Part shown: positions 44,017-53,209 of the stretch, one piece after another | How positions within the stretch are numbered: position 1 is the stretch's first letter | Layout of the letters: the number at the start of each line of letters is the position of its first letter | DNA from: Psychromonas algicola | Lineage (GTDB): Bacteria > Pseudomonadota > Gammaproteobacteria > Enterobacterales > Psychromonadaceae | Direction of reading: 5' to 3' | Assembly (NCBI RefSeq): GCF_004378355.1 | Contig: NZ_SNUB01000004.1 | Location: forward strand, 103,156-167,155 | DNA length: 64,000 nt | The notes under the pieces: model-generated | What the model was told of the DNA's origin: nothing | What the model saw: the letters and a program-made list of their open reading frames with translations, nothing else | Database searches by the model: none | Position numbers and translations under genes: made by a program

Positions 44017-44912
44017 TAACAGCCCCTTAAATTATGCACGTTTTCTAACTCAGAATTGGTTAATCCAAATCGTCTTTTAATTGCACTTTCAGAATTTAAA
44101 TTAGTAAATGAAATATGTAATACATCCCTATTTGCATAATCTACATTGCTATTGATATCGCTAACAGCATGTAACATGCGCAAATCATCAATGAGCATCA
44201 TATCCCCAGGAAAGGCTAAGGTTGTTTCTCCTACTAGCTCTAAATCACTGGTATAAATTGAACTTATCCCTCCTTCTATATTTTTTCTATCAACAAGCAT
44301 TAGAAGAAAGTAGGAAGTGCCGTCACTGTGGATCCCTTCGGGTGTCGGCTTACCATTGGTAGATGCATTCGCTTCAATACGATATTGATCAACCTCTATA
44401 AACCATTCTGGGTTAGCGTTACCAGCAGTTATTTCACATTGATCAAACACACTGGCAGCTAAGGAAAGCGCTTTCTTAAAATATTGATTTTTATATAGAA
44501 TAGGATCAGTTTTATCAAAGTAACGGAAAATATCTCCCGCAAAATGATTGTATTCTTTAGACTTATAAAGAGGCATATAAGGCTTTATCAAAACTTTCTC
44601 TGACTGCGAGGAGTAGTACATTGTGGAATAACTTCGTTTACGATATTTTCCTTTATCTTGCATATATTGATCAGTACTCAACGTATCCCAAGTTGCGCTA
44701 AAACTATGCCACGTTGAACTTAAATCCAAAAAATGAGGCCCCAACTCTTTAGAACCAATATAAAATCCGGTTGATAGTAAAGTTGAAGCAATATTTTGTA
44801 TTTTTTCTGGGTTGAATGCGCCTAATGTTATTTCATCAACGGTTTCGTGAGGCTTAACTAACCACCCCATTTTCTCCGATGCTTCGCTAATGGATGATTC
44901 TTTCAAGAGCAC
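44016..44912 (-). CDS. 2-oxoglutarate/Fe(II) dioxygenase (free amino acid hydroxylase family)
   Basis: A 298-aa protein of the 2OG-Fe_Oxy_2 type. The iron-binding triad is H195-x-D197 (PEGIHSDGTSYFL) and H248 (LRMLHAVSD), with R262 (NRDVLHISF) placed to bind 2-oxoglutarate. DRKNIEGGISSIYTSDLELV between them is typical of the isoleucine-4-hydroxylase relatives. GTG start after AAGGAAAG. It is coupled to a LysE exporter and faces a LysR gene. Likely hydroxylates a free aliphatic amino acid; the substrate is inferred from family and context. Confidence 0.8.
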   Translation of the reverse strand: MLLKESSISEASEKMGWLVKPHETVDEITLGAFNPEKIQNIASTLLSTGFYIGSKELGPHFLDLSSTWHSFSATWDTLSTDQYMQDKGKYRKRSYSTMYYSSQSEKVLIKPYMPLYKSKEYNHFAGDIFRYFDKTDPILYKNQYFKKALSLAASVFDQCEITAGNANPEWFIEVDQYRIEANASTNGKPTPEGIHSDGTSYFLLMLVDRKNIEGGISSIYTSDLELVGETTLAFPGDMMLIDDLRMLHAVSDINSNVDYANRDVLHISFTNLNSESAIKRRFGLTNSELENVHNLRGC

Positions 44913-45020
44913 TTTTCTTTCCTTACAACAAAATTAGTTTTTAATAGTTAACTAGTAATATCATTTTGTTGTATGGTTAGAGTATTCAGAATTTATAAAT
45001 TCAAAGTAAAGGAAAGTTTA

Positions 45021-45941
45021 ATGCTGTCTTCATTAGACCTACATTTTTTTTATATTGTGGCCACAAGTAAGAGCTTATCTGCGGCCGCTAAAAGGTTAAA
45101 TGTAACGCCTCCAACAGTGACTCAAAGATTACAAGCATTAGAAGCAAAGTTATCATTGAAATTAGTGGAAAGAGATTTTAGGAATTCTAGATTAACAGAA
45201 AATGGAAAGAAGCTAGCAAGCCGCTGTCAATCGATACTAAATGAGATTGATTTATTAACTAATGAATTAAAAGAAGATCAATCATCACTTTCAGGAACAT
45301 TGACTGTACTTGCCCCAATAGGCTTTGGCGAAAAACACATTGCCCCTATTATCGGAGACTTCTCTATTCAGTACCCTGAGTTGGATATTAGGTTATTGCT
45401 ATCTGACCACCCTGATAAAGATGCTTCTCCTGAAGCTGATATTATTATTTATATAGGAGAATTAAAGAACTCTTCTATGCGTCGGATTTTATTATCAAAG
45501 AATCGACGCCTTGTATGCGCATCTCCCTCTTATTTAACGAGTATTGATAAAATCACAACACCCGAAGCGTTAATCAATCATCACTGTATTGCACTAATAG
45601 AAAACAATGAAGACACTATGTTATGGTCTTTTACCCATAACATAAGCAATGAAGTTTGTAATATTCGTATTAAACCTAAATTAGTATGCAATATTGCTGA
45701 TGCGATAAAAATTTGGGCCTTAAAAGGATTAGGTATTATTCACCGCTCCGAATGGGATGTTGCTCAAGAACTTAAAGACGGCAAGTTACAAGAAATCTTA
45801 ACCGAATATCGATTACCAGATGCTGATATTGTAGCTCTTTTAAGTGACTCAGAAAAAAATAGACCCGAGCGAACCAATGTTTTTCTCAAATATTTAAAAT
45901 CATCGTTAAAGCATTTAAATGATAGAAATACTGGAACTTAA
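45021..45941 (+). CDS. LysR-family transcriptional regulator
   Basis: A 306-aa regulator with an N-terminal winged helix-turn-helix (~4-62: FFYIVATSKSLSAAAKRLNV, PPTVTQRLQALEAKL, GKKLASRC) and a substrate-binding domain (~90-290: LTVLAPIGFGEKHIAPII, LRLLLSD-like, IKIWALKGLGIIHRSEWDV). The frame opens at 44973, but the ATG at 45021 has AAAGGA upstream and gives the standard LysR start. Divergent from the dioxygenase-LysE pair across ~108 bp, so it probably controls them. Confidence 0.9.
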   Translation: MLSSLDLHFFYIVATSKSLSAAAKRLNVTPPTVTQRLQALEAKLSLKLVERDFRNSRLTENGKKLASRCQSILNEIDLLTNELKEDQSSLSGTLTVLAPIGFGEKHIAPIIGDFSIQYPELDIRLLLSDHPDKDASPEADIIIYIGELKNSSMRRILLSKNRRLVCASPSYLTSIDKITTPEALINHHCIALIENNEDTMLWSFTHNISNEVCNIRIKPKLVCNIADAIKIWALKGLGIIHRSEWDVAQELKDGKLQEILTEYRLPDADIVALLSDSEKNRPERTNVFLKYLKSSLKHLNDRNTGT

Positions 45942-45985
45942 GGTCTTTATATTATTGGTAAGTTACTTCGAAACGTAGAATGAAG

Positions 45986-46231
45986 CTAGCTTTTAGGTAG
46001 GGAGAAATTGGCAAAAATCATCATCCCCACGCCAAAGAATAATGAAAGCATAGCCAACCCTACTCTTGCATTACTAACGTAACCAACTGTTAATAAAACA
46101 ATACTTAAAGTAACCAACACCATGCCTAATAAAATAAAAAGTCGAGGATAACGGCTTAATAACGATGCTGCTTTTTTCTTCTCATAATGATTATGTTTTA
46201 CCGCTTTGCGTTTATGCTTCTTAACCGACAT
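45986..46231 (-). CDS. Small two-helix membrane protein, unknown
   Basis: An 81-aa protein with a strongly basic N-terminus (KKHKRKAVKHNHYEKKK) and two hydrophobic helices (LFILLGMVLVTLSIVLLTVG and VGLAMLSLFFGVGMMIFANF). ATG after AAAGGTGA with good spacing supports translation. Probably an inner-membrane protein with the basic end in the cytoplasm. I do not recognise a family. Confidence 0.6.
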   Translation of the reverse strand: MSVKKHKRKAVKHNHYEKKKAASLLSRYPRLFILLGMVLVTLSIVLLTVGYVSNARVGLAMLSLFFGVGMMIFANFSLPKS

Positions 46232-46421
46232 ATTAACTTCACCTTTAATGTTAATTAGAGAAGTTTCATATTACAAAATAGCCATTTATGAAATATTACG
46301 TTAGATCACAGCATGGTCATTAATTTGGTTTTTAAAGGAGCTCTGAGCGCACCTATAGAAATCAGTTCATTTGAATATATAGTTATTTGAAGGCGCTTAT
46401 TACTAACAAACTATAATTAAC

Positions 46422-48764
46422 TTAAAGCGGGGTACTTGTTTTTTTATCAAACTCTTTACTCCATAGCGTTACTTTATTACGCCCGAGCAATTTCGACTGA
46501 TAAAGTGCAATGTCAGCTTGATTAATTAATTCTAAGTATGATTTGGCATTAAACTTAATCGACGACACACCAAAACAACAAGTGATTGAAATATCTCCAA
46601 ATCGACTCTCTTCAACTTGACGACGCATGTTTTCAGCAATTTCAATCGCTTGCTCTTCCGTTTCTCTGTGCAAGTAAACACAAAACTCTTCACCACCGAA
46701 ACGTGAAACAATATCATTATCGCTAATGTAAGTTTGTAGAATCTCCGCAACACCACAAATTACAGAGTCACCTGCATTATGCCCATAGGTATCGTTAACT
46801 TCTTTAAAGTGGTCGATATCAACCATGATAATACAATATTCATCGAGTGAATCTGACTTTTCCAAGTCTCGATACATATGTTCAAACAAAGCTCGACGGT
46901 TGTAACAATGCGTTAAAGGATCACGAGCAGCTAAATAATCGAGTTCTTTATTACGTTTTTTTGAAGCTATAAATAACCGATAAATAAAAACAACTAGCAA
47001 TATTGATAACCCTAATAACAGCCCCAAAGTAATATTGGCATATTTATTTTTGGTAAGCTGTAGCTCGGTAATCATTCTTGTTTTTTCAGCGATTTCAATT
47101 TCATTATTTTTCTTAGCTAGCTCAAGCTGATCCAACTTGGTTTTTTCTCTCAAAGCATCTAGCTCTATCTCTCTAGTTTGTGAATATAATTTAGCTTTTA
47201 TTAAAGTCAGTTCTTTTTCATCTTTTTCTTTTTGGATAATTTCAGAGAGTTTAATTTCTTCTTCTGCATAGCGTAAAGATTCACTAATATTGCCTAATAC
47301 CTTTTCAGCTTGTCTTAACTTACGATAAGCGTATAAAGCTTGTACTTTATTATCTATTTTAAGTGATAATTCTACAGACTCTTTTAATTGCTCAATGGCT
47401 TCTTTTGTTTTGCTATTAATTAAAAGCCCAGCTAAAGCAGCTTGCGCTTTTACCTCATAAGTTTTATTGCCTGATTCTTTTGCAAAGAACAAGGACTCTT
47501 TATAATAAGGTATCGCTTGCTCATATTTTTTCTGATCTCGATAAATATTGGCAATAATACGTGCTGTGATTGACCTTTTTAATTTATCATTTTCTTTTAT
47601 GTATATTTTGTGGGCTTGTTCCACCATTAATAACGCAGACTCATAGTCTTCATCATTCAGATAAATAACAGCCATTTCTCTTAATGAAGATGCCAGTGTT
47701 TTCCGTTTTATTTTATCTCCAGATACATCAATCGCGAGTTGGTAGAAATCTCTAGCCTCATCAAATTGCTTCAATCTTGTATAAATAAACCCTAATTGAT
47801 TAGCCGTTTCAGCAATACCATTAATATTGTTAACTTTTTTATAATATAGGTGGGCTTCATAAACATGCTCTAGTGACTTTTCATAGCGTCCAATGTGGCG
47901 ATAAATAATACCCGCCCCCATTGATGCTTTCGCATAGCCTTCTTGATCATTTATTTGCTTGTGTATTTCCAGACCACGGAGAGAATAATCGAGAGCGACG
48001 AGGAGATGATCCAAATAACGTTCAGCTTCGGCTAATGTATTTAAAGTACGCGCCATATTTTTTTTATCTTTCAAAGCGGTGAATACATCTAATGCTTTTT
48101 TATAATAGCTCGCCGTTTGCTCTCTATCTTTTAATCGTTTGTATGACTGCGCAAGTTTTTTATAAGTTTCACCTAATTTTTTCTGCGTTGTTTTGTCTTT
48201 AGCGACAAGGATATTAACTGCTTGCTTATATTGATCGTTTGCCTTTTTATACTCTTTTTGTAGGTAGTGACTGTCCGCTTTAGCAATTAACGTTAAAGCT
48301 AACGGCCATGGCTTTTTGTATTCCTGTGCAATAGGAAGTAGTTCAGCAAGGTGTTCATCAGCTTGTTGATAGTGCTTTAAGGATAACAGTAGATTGATAT
48401 AGTCTACAGAAGCAACGATTTGATTTCTTGTTTCATTGATATTTTTATGTATTTTTGAAGCTTGCAAAAAATAATTTAATGCCTGCTCTTTATTTTCTGA
48501 TTTCAGAAACAATTTACCTAATAAACTATGAACCTGCGCAGTAACATGAGGGTTATTATTTTGTATCGATAACTCAAGGGCTTGGTTAGCTAATTTTAAA
48601 CTATTTTCAGGGTCTTTTTTTCTGAGAGCTTTAGCTTCACTTAGCAAGTCTTTTTCTGACAACCGTTCAGCAGTAGCAGTATTTGATTGAGTAGATGTAT
48701 TACTTACCACTGCATTCACATATGGAAAGCTAAAAAGGAGGAGTGCTAACAATAAAATTCGCAT
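46422..48764 (-). CDS. TPR-repeat membrane diguanylate cyclase
   Basis: A 780-aa protein: a signal peptide (LLLALLLFSFPYVNA), roughly ten TPR repeats (~35-470; for example QALNYFLQASKIHKN, YEQAIPYYKESLFFAKE), a coiled-coil segment (~490-570), one membrane helix (~575-597) and a GGDEF domain (~615-775). The active site is GGEEF in SRFGGEEFCVYL (~690). The inhibitory RxxD site is replaced (SDND), so product inhibition may be absent. It likely senses a periplasmic protein or peptide through the TPRs and makes c-di-GMP. Confidence 0.9.
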   Translation of the reverse strand: MRILLLALLLFSFPYVNAVVSNTSTQSNTATAERLSEKDLLSEAKALRKKDPENSLKLANQALELSIQNNNPHVTAQVHSLLGKLFLKSENKEQALNYFLQASKIHKNINETRNQIVASVDYINLLLSLKHYQQADEHLAELLPIAQEYKKPWPLALTLIAKADSHYLQKEYKKANDQYKQAVNILVAKDKTTQKKLGETYKKLAQSYKRLKDREQTASYYKKALDVFTALKDKKNMARTLNTLAEAERYLDHLLVALDYSLRGLEIHKQINDQEGYAKASMGAGIIYRHIGRYEKSLEHVYEAHLYYKKVNNINGIAETANQLGFIYTRLKQFDEARDFYQLAIDVSGDKIKRKTLASSLREMAVIYLNDEDYESALLMVEQAHKIYIKENDKLKRSITARIIANIYRDQKKYEQAIPYYKESLFFAKESGNKTYEVKAQAALAGLLINSKTKEAIEQLKESVELSLKIDNKVQALYAYRKLRQAEKVLGNISESLRYAEEEIKLSEIIQKEKDEKELTLIKAKLYSQTREIELDALREKTKLDQLELAKKNNEIEIAEKTRMITELQLTKNKYANITLGLLLGLSILLVVFIYRLFIASKKRNKELDYLAARDPLTHCYNRRALFEHMYRDLEKSDSLDEYCIIMVDIDHFKEVNDTYGHNAGDSVICGVAEILQTYISDNDIVSRFGGEEFCVYLHRETEEQAIEIAENMRRQVEESRFGDISITCCFGVSSIKFNAKSYLELINQADIALYQSKLLGRNKVTLWSKEFDKKTSTPL

Positions 48765-49051
48765 TATATATCTATTAACCAGTAACTATTTTACATAAGA
48801 AGGTAATACGACCAATGCAGTATGAAGAAAAGGTAATATTTTCTTTTATACATCCATTATTTTTTTTAATTGTCAAAAAACTCACGATCCCCTCCTTATA
48901 TTATTCATATTGATAATTTTCATGCTCGAAAGTAGCAAAAAATTATATCAAGAAAACATTATAAACGCATTTATTTAATTATAACGACAAGCACTTACTT
49001 ATTTAAATGAATCGCTTTATTGTTAAGTTGATTCATGGCAAGAGCAGTAAA

Positions 49052-49696
49052 CTAGTAAGAAAAATATTCTAAAGAAGTACTTTCAATAATAGTCTGTAAC
49101 TTCTTAAAGTCTATTTTTGTACTATCAATTAACTCACTATTAAATATAAATGCAGGAATATTACCTTTAGGATCCAGCCAAGTCTTATATTTGACTTCAA
49201 CGAGACCATCACTTACGTTTTTGATGCTCCAACTTGAGACGACTTGTGGTAAACGTAAATAGAGCTCACTTTCTGCAACTTGCTCACTACAGGAATAAAT
49301 ATCGATGGTTATCATTGACTCTTCAAATCCTGTATTGACACAGGTTATTAATTCACGATCTTGAAAAGGCCAAGGCATAGCGATAATTGTTCGTAATAAA
49401 TATTTTTGATTATTATAAATTTCCAAGACTTCTAAACTATCAACTCTCTCTAGCCACTCCGATGTTTTATCAATATCAGATAACACTCTAAAAACTAATT
49501 CTTTAGACTTAGCAGTAAAAAAACTAGCCTCTACCTGTTTAAACGCACTTTGTTCATATTGTGTTAATTCAACTTGAATATGACTTTTAAAGCTATCTGG
49601 CTCTTCCATTTTTTGTTTGGTAAGCATGCAACCAGATAACAATAGAGGCACAAAAATAACAAAACAGAAACTAACTGATCTCAAAAAGCATTTCAT
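49052..49696 (-). CDS. START-like lipid-binding lipoprotein
   Basis: A 214-aa protein with a lipoprotein signal ending in the lipobox LLSGC (Cys ~24) and then a START/SRPBCC-type domain: SKELVFRVLSDIDKTSEWLERVDSLEVLE in two parts, MPWPFQDRELITCVN (a START hallmark, ~112-126) and SSWSIKNVSDGLVEVKYKTWLDP. Such domains bind lipids. The frame opens at 49747, but the ATG at 49696 gives the normal signal peptide. Orphan gene; about 290 bp of AT-rich spacer with nothing recognised separates it from the cyclase gene. Confidence 0.75.
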   Translation of the reverse strand: MKCFLRSVSFCFVIFVPLLLSGCMLTKQKMEEPDSFKSHIQVELTQYEQSAFKQVEASFFTAKSKELVFRVLSDIDKTSEWLERVDSLEVLEIYNNQKYLLRTIIAMPWPFQDRELITCVNTGFEESMITIDIYSCSEQVAESELYLRLPQVVSSWSIKNVSDGLVEVKYKTWLDPKGNIPAFIFNSELIDSTKIDFKKLQTIIESTSLEYFSY

Positions 49697-49955
49697 GAAT
49701 AGCTCGCTATAAAAACAAGTACGGGTTAAGGAAATAACGATAAGCATACTATAAGCATAAACCTATAGGTCGATAATATCTCTATATTAAAAATATCGAA
49801 CTAGCGATAATGAAGATGGCAAAGTAAGTCGTTAAATCGACTATACAGGCCGAAGCTATAAAAGAAAGTATGTTTTCTTGCTTCGATACAAGTTTAATAT
49901 TAACTAGATGACTCGCTTTATACTCAGGTTTGAAGAATAACAATATGATGGATAC

Positions 49956-49989
49956 AAAAAAGCCTTAACAAAAATGCTAAGGCTTTTTT
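49956..49989 (-). terminator. Rho-independent terminator of tRNA-Leu
   Basis: On the minus strand a 12-bp AAAAAAGCCTTA / TAAGGCTTTTTT inverted repeat (loop about 10 nt) directly follows the tRNA 3' end and ends in a U-tract. Confidence 0.85.
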
Positions 49990-49994
49990 AAATA

Positions 49995-50079
49995 TGGTGC
50001 CCGAGGACGGACTTGAACCGTCACTCCTCTCGGAAACGGATTTTGAATCCGTCGCGTCTACCAATTTCACCACTCGGGC
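49995..50079 (-). tRNA. leuX: tRNA-Leu (anticodon CAA)
   Basis: The minus strand folds into a long-variable-arm tRNA with acceptor GCCCGAG / CTCGGGC, D-arm GTGGTGAAATTGGTAGAC, anticodon stem GGATT-CAA-AATCC (CAA, decoding UUG), a variable arm (TTTCCGAGAGGAG) and T-arm GACGGTTCAAGTCCGTC. The 3' CCA is encoded. A terminator follows. The symbol is by anticodon only. Confidence 0.95.
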
Positions 50080-50273
50080 TGAGTGCAGAAGATTATACCT
50101 ATGCATTTATCACACACAAGAGTTTTCAGTCACAAACTTTATAAGCGATTAAAAACACGGCAATTTAACTAATTAATTGATTAAAAAGTCTTCAGTTAAG
50201 CATTCCAAATAAATAAAATGCAATTAATATAAGCCATTTGATATACTGTTTTTTCATTTTTTAAGGACTCATC

Positions 50274-50834
50274 ATGGCCAATAATACTAATCCTAAAACG
50301 CCACAATTACTCTTAGCTGAACGATATCAAGCCTGTGAACGCGCTTCATTTTTTAAACGCTTAGGAGCTTATATTTATGATCTATTTGCACTAGGAGCAA
50401 TACTAATGCTCGCAGCAATATTGGCATTACTCGTTGTAACTATTAGCAATAAGGTCGGGCTCATAGATTTAAGCCTTTATGAAGATACAGCTCAATATTT
50501 AGGGCAAAGCCCTATTTATCTCGCTTATTTATGCATTGTCATTATCGGATTTTATGCTTACTTTTGGACCCAAGCGGGGCAAACCATTGGTATGAAAGCT
50601 TGGCGATTACGTGTTCAAAATAGCGATGGGAGCAATATTACCTTCACCCAATCTCTGATTCGAATGGCGACCTCAGCATTTGGCTTAGGCAACATAATGG
50701 CTTTATTAACAAGTCGTAATGCTTTTCAAGATCTATGGGCAGAAAGTGAGGTCGTTGTCTTGAGTAAAGAATTAAACAACTGGAAAGGTTTTAAAGGAAT
50801 GGCTTTTATGGATGAAGATAAAAATAATGGTTAG
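50274..50834 (+). CDS. RDD-family membrane protein
   Basis: A 186-aa protein with the RDD signature: RLGAYIYDLFALGAILMLAA (~25-44, with R and D), a second and third helix (YLAYLCIVIIGFYAYFWTQA) and QTIGMKAWRLRVQNSDGSNITF (~107-128). Function of the family is unclear; an ion or osmolyte antiport role has been suggested for some. ATG after AAGGA. Located beside lptG with a shared 3' hairpin. Confidence 0.88.
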   Translation: MANNTNPKTPQLLLAERYQACERASFFKRLGAYIYDLFALGAILMLAAILALLVVTISNKVGLIDLSLYEDTAQYLGQSPIYLAYLCIVIIGFYAYFWTQAGQTIGMKAWRLRVQNSDGSNITFTQSLIRMATSAFGLGNIMALLTSRNAFQDLWAESEVVVLSKELNNWKGFKGMAFMDEDKNNG

Positions 50835-50859
50835 TTGGTAACTAACCATTAGCTTTTTT
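50826..50859 (+). terminator. Terminator of the RDD gene
   Basis: AATGGTTAGT / ACTAACCATT, a perfect 10-bp stem with a 5-nt loop, includes the RDD stop codon and is followed by AGCTTTTTTA. It sits between the convergent RDD and lptG genes. Confidence 0.8.
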
Positions 50860-51922
50860 AACTTTGCTTCTTAAGTAAATACATCGCAATAATGAGGACT
50901 AACAAACTAGGTAAAACAGCCCCTAAAATAGGAGGTAAGCCGAAGACTAAACTTGCAGGACCAAATAACTCTCCTGAAACATGGAACGCAAACCCACTAG
51001 CAATACCAAAGATTAATCGTGTTCCCATCGTTACCGTTCTTAAGCCACCAAAGATAAACGAAACCGATAGCAACATCATTACAATCACAGTAAAAGGCAA
51101 TACTGCTTTACGCCAAAAAGTAAGCCAATAACGACTTGCATCTTGATCGTTCTCTTCTAAATAAGTCGTGTAATCATAAATATCACGCATCGACATTTTG
51201 TCAGGATCACTGATAATCACTTCAAGTTTTTTAGGCGTTAATTCTGTTTCCCAATTTAATTGTGCAAAACTCGTTACTTCTGTTTTATTATTGAGAAAAG
51301 CAGTTTGACTCACATTTTGTAATAGCCAGTAACCTTCTTTATAAACGGCTTTTCTAGCGACAATGGCATGATCTAACTTTAGATCTTTGGAAAAGTAATA
51401 TAACTGCACATTAAATAATTCGGCTTTGCTATTCATCCGTCCAATACTGACAAAGGAGTCTGCATCTTTAGCCCATACACCATATTTATTTTCAACACGT
51501 GCACTACCACTACGCGCTTGATCACGCATAAAATAAGCTTCTTTATCTGTTTTTGGTGCAACAAATTCACCTAACAACATAACAGCAATAACCATAGGGA
51601 TGGCTGTTTTTAATACGGAAAGAGAAATTCTAAACTTAGATAAACCAGCCGCTTGCATCACCACGAGCTCACTACTACTGGCTAATGATCCCAAACCAAT
51701 TAAAGCGCCAATTAAAGCTGCCATAGGAAAGAATAAACTAATTTCAACAGGCATTTTTAACAACACAAAATAAGCAGCAGAAATGATATCGTAATCGCCT
51801 TTACCCACATGCTTCATTTGCTCTACAAATTTAATAATATTACTTAAACCCACTAAGACAAATAAACTTAAAAAAGTAGCTGCAAAAATGGTGCGTCCAA
51901 TGTATCTATCGAGAATCCCCAT
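50858..51922 (-). CDS. lptG: LPS export permease LptG
   Basis: A 354-aa inner-membrane protein that with LptF and LptB pulls LPS from the membrane. The start GILDRYIGRTIFAATFLSLF is the usual LptG N-terminus, followed by FVEQMKHVGKGDYDI; six helices frame a periplasmic beta-jellyroll (~130-260). SSELVVMQAAGLS matches the coupling-helix region. It begins directly after the lptF stop (TAA-ATG). Confidence 0.95.
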   Translation of the reverse strand: MGILDRYIGRTIFAATFLSLFVLVGLSNIIKFVEQMKHVGKGDYDIISAAYFVLLKMPVEISLFFPMAALIGALIGLGSLASSSELVVMQAAGLSKFRISLSVLKTAIPMVIAVMLLGEFVAPKTDKEAYFMRDQARSGSARVENKYGVWAKDADSFVSIGRMNSKAELFNVQLYYFSKDLKLDHAIVARKAVYKEGYWLLQNVSQTAFLNNKTEVTSFAQLNWETELTPKKLEVIISDPDKMSMRDIYDYTTYLEENDQDASRYWLTFWRKAVLPFTVIVMMLLSVSFIFGGLRTVTMGTRLIFGIASGFAFHVSGELFGPASLVFGLPPILGAVLPSLLVLIIAMYLLKKQS

Positions 51923-53032
51923 TTATTTAACCACCTCCACAAGCTTTGGTTTAGTCACCTTGAAATTAAACTTACCAATTGTCTTTAAATGCAATATAAG
52001 TCCAATACTAAAAAAGACAATTTGCACTACCCATATTGAATGAGGCGAGACAGCACCATCTTCAATCAAGCTTTTTGAAGCACTTAATAGTAAGAAAAAA
52101 GTTAAATAGAGAGCAAGAGCTGGCAGTAATTTGGCATATCGTCCTTGGCGAGGATTTACCTTCGCCATTGGTACAGCCATAAATGTGATCAATAAAATAG
52201 AAACAGGTATAGCAATACGCCACTGTAATTCAGCTTGATATTTAGGGTCTTTAACTCCTATTAATTGTGCTGTTGGCAAAGCTTCTACCCCACGTTGTTT
52301 TCTTTCGGCTTCAACATTGGCAATATGCACTTGGTAACTCGAAAATTCTGTATTTTCAAATTCATTTTTACCGACAATCCCAGCATAACGTTGTCCATTA
52401 TCTAACGTTAGCCAAGTGCCATCTTTTTTATTTTCGAGGTTACCCGCTGTTGATGTGATCACCGAAGGTGATTGCCCTTCTTCTTTCGGCCAATGCGCAG
52501 CAAAGACATTCACTAAGTTTCTTCCTCGCTCATATTTTTCGACATAAACCACACCACCATCATCGGAAGTTTTGTGAAAACGCCCTTCAATTAATGTAGC
52601 GGTACCAGAGTCTGCTTCTGCTTTTTCAATCACAGCAACCATCTGGTCTTCTGCGCTAGGCGCTAGATATAAACTATTAAAACTTGCAAATGCAAAAGTA
52701 AATAATGATAAGGTCAGAGTTGCTTGTAATACTTTGTTGGGACTATAACCACAGGAAGTTAATGCAACCATTTCGCTTTCACTGTGTAATCGGCCATGAG
52801 CAAACAAAACCGCAAGATAAAAACTAATAGGCAGCATCAAGGTGCCTAAAGTCGGAAGATTTAAAAATAGGATAGTTAAAACAAGATCAGCAGGGATTAC
52901 ACCATTGATGGCCTGCGCTAGAATTGTTATAAATTTTTGGCTAACAAATATAAGCAATAAAACAAAAAGAATACCAATTTGGCTTTTAAATGTTTCCAAC
53001 ATTAAATAACGAAGAATTATCAACCTGTTCAC
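51923..53032 (-). CDS. lptF: LPS export permease LptF
   Basis: A 369-aa partner of LptG with the same layout: N-terminal helices (IILRYLMLETFKSQIGILFV), the coupling motif SESEMVALTSCGYSPNKVL (~86-104), a periplasmic jellyroll and three C-terminal helices (IPVSILLITFMAVPMAKVNP). The GTG at 53032 is the longest start; the TTG at 53023 aligns better with the E. coli start but has poor spacing. Divergent from pepA, as in most gammaproteobacteria. Confidence 0.95.
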   Translation of the reverse strand: MNRLIILRYLMLETFKSQIGILFVLLLIFVSQKFITILAQAINGVIPADLVLTILFLNLPTLGTLMLPISFYLAVLFAHGRLHSESEMVALTSCGYSPNKVLQATLTLSLFTFAFASFNSLYLAPSAEDQMVAVIEKAEADSGTATLIEGRFHKTSDDGGVVYVEKYERGRNLVNVFAAHWPKEEGQSPSVITSTAGNLENKKDGTWLTLDNGQRYAGIVGKNEFENTEFSSYQVHIANVEAERKQRGVEALPTAQLIGVKDPKYQAELQWRIAIPVSILLITFMAVPMAKVNPRQGRYAKLLPALALYLTFFLLLSASKSLIEDGAVSPHSIWVVQIVFFSIGLILHLKTIGKFNFKVTKPKLVEVVK

Positions 53033-53209
53033 CAGTATAAAATAAGATGTTACAAAAGACCCTAAAATAGTGGATTAAGCAAGCAATTGCGGTAAAATTG
53101 CTATTTATATAAGTTTATATTACGTTTCAAGATCCACAATAGCTTATGATAACTGCATTTTTACAAAAATAGCACAGTTAATGTCAATATAATTGTCTTA
53201 AGGATACAT

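Noticed and set aside
49924..50106. 60-codon frame across 49.9-50.1 kb
   Set aside because: It covers the tRNA-Leu gene and its terminator.
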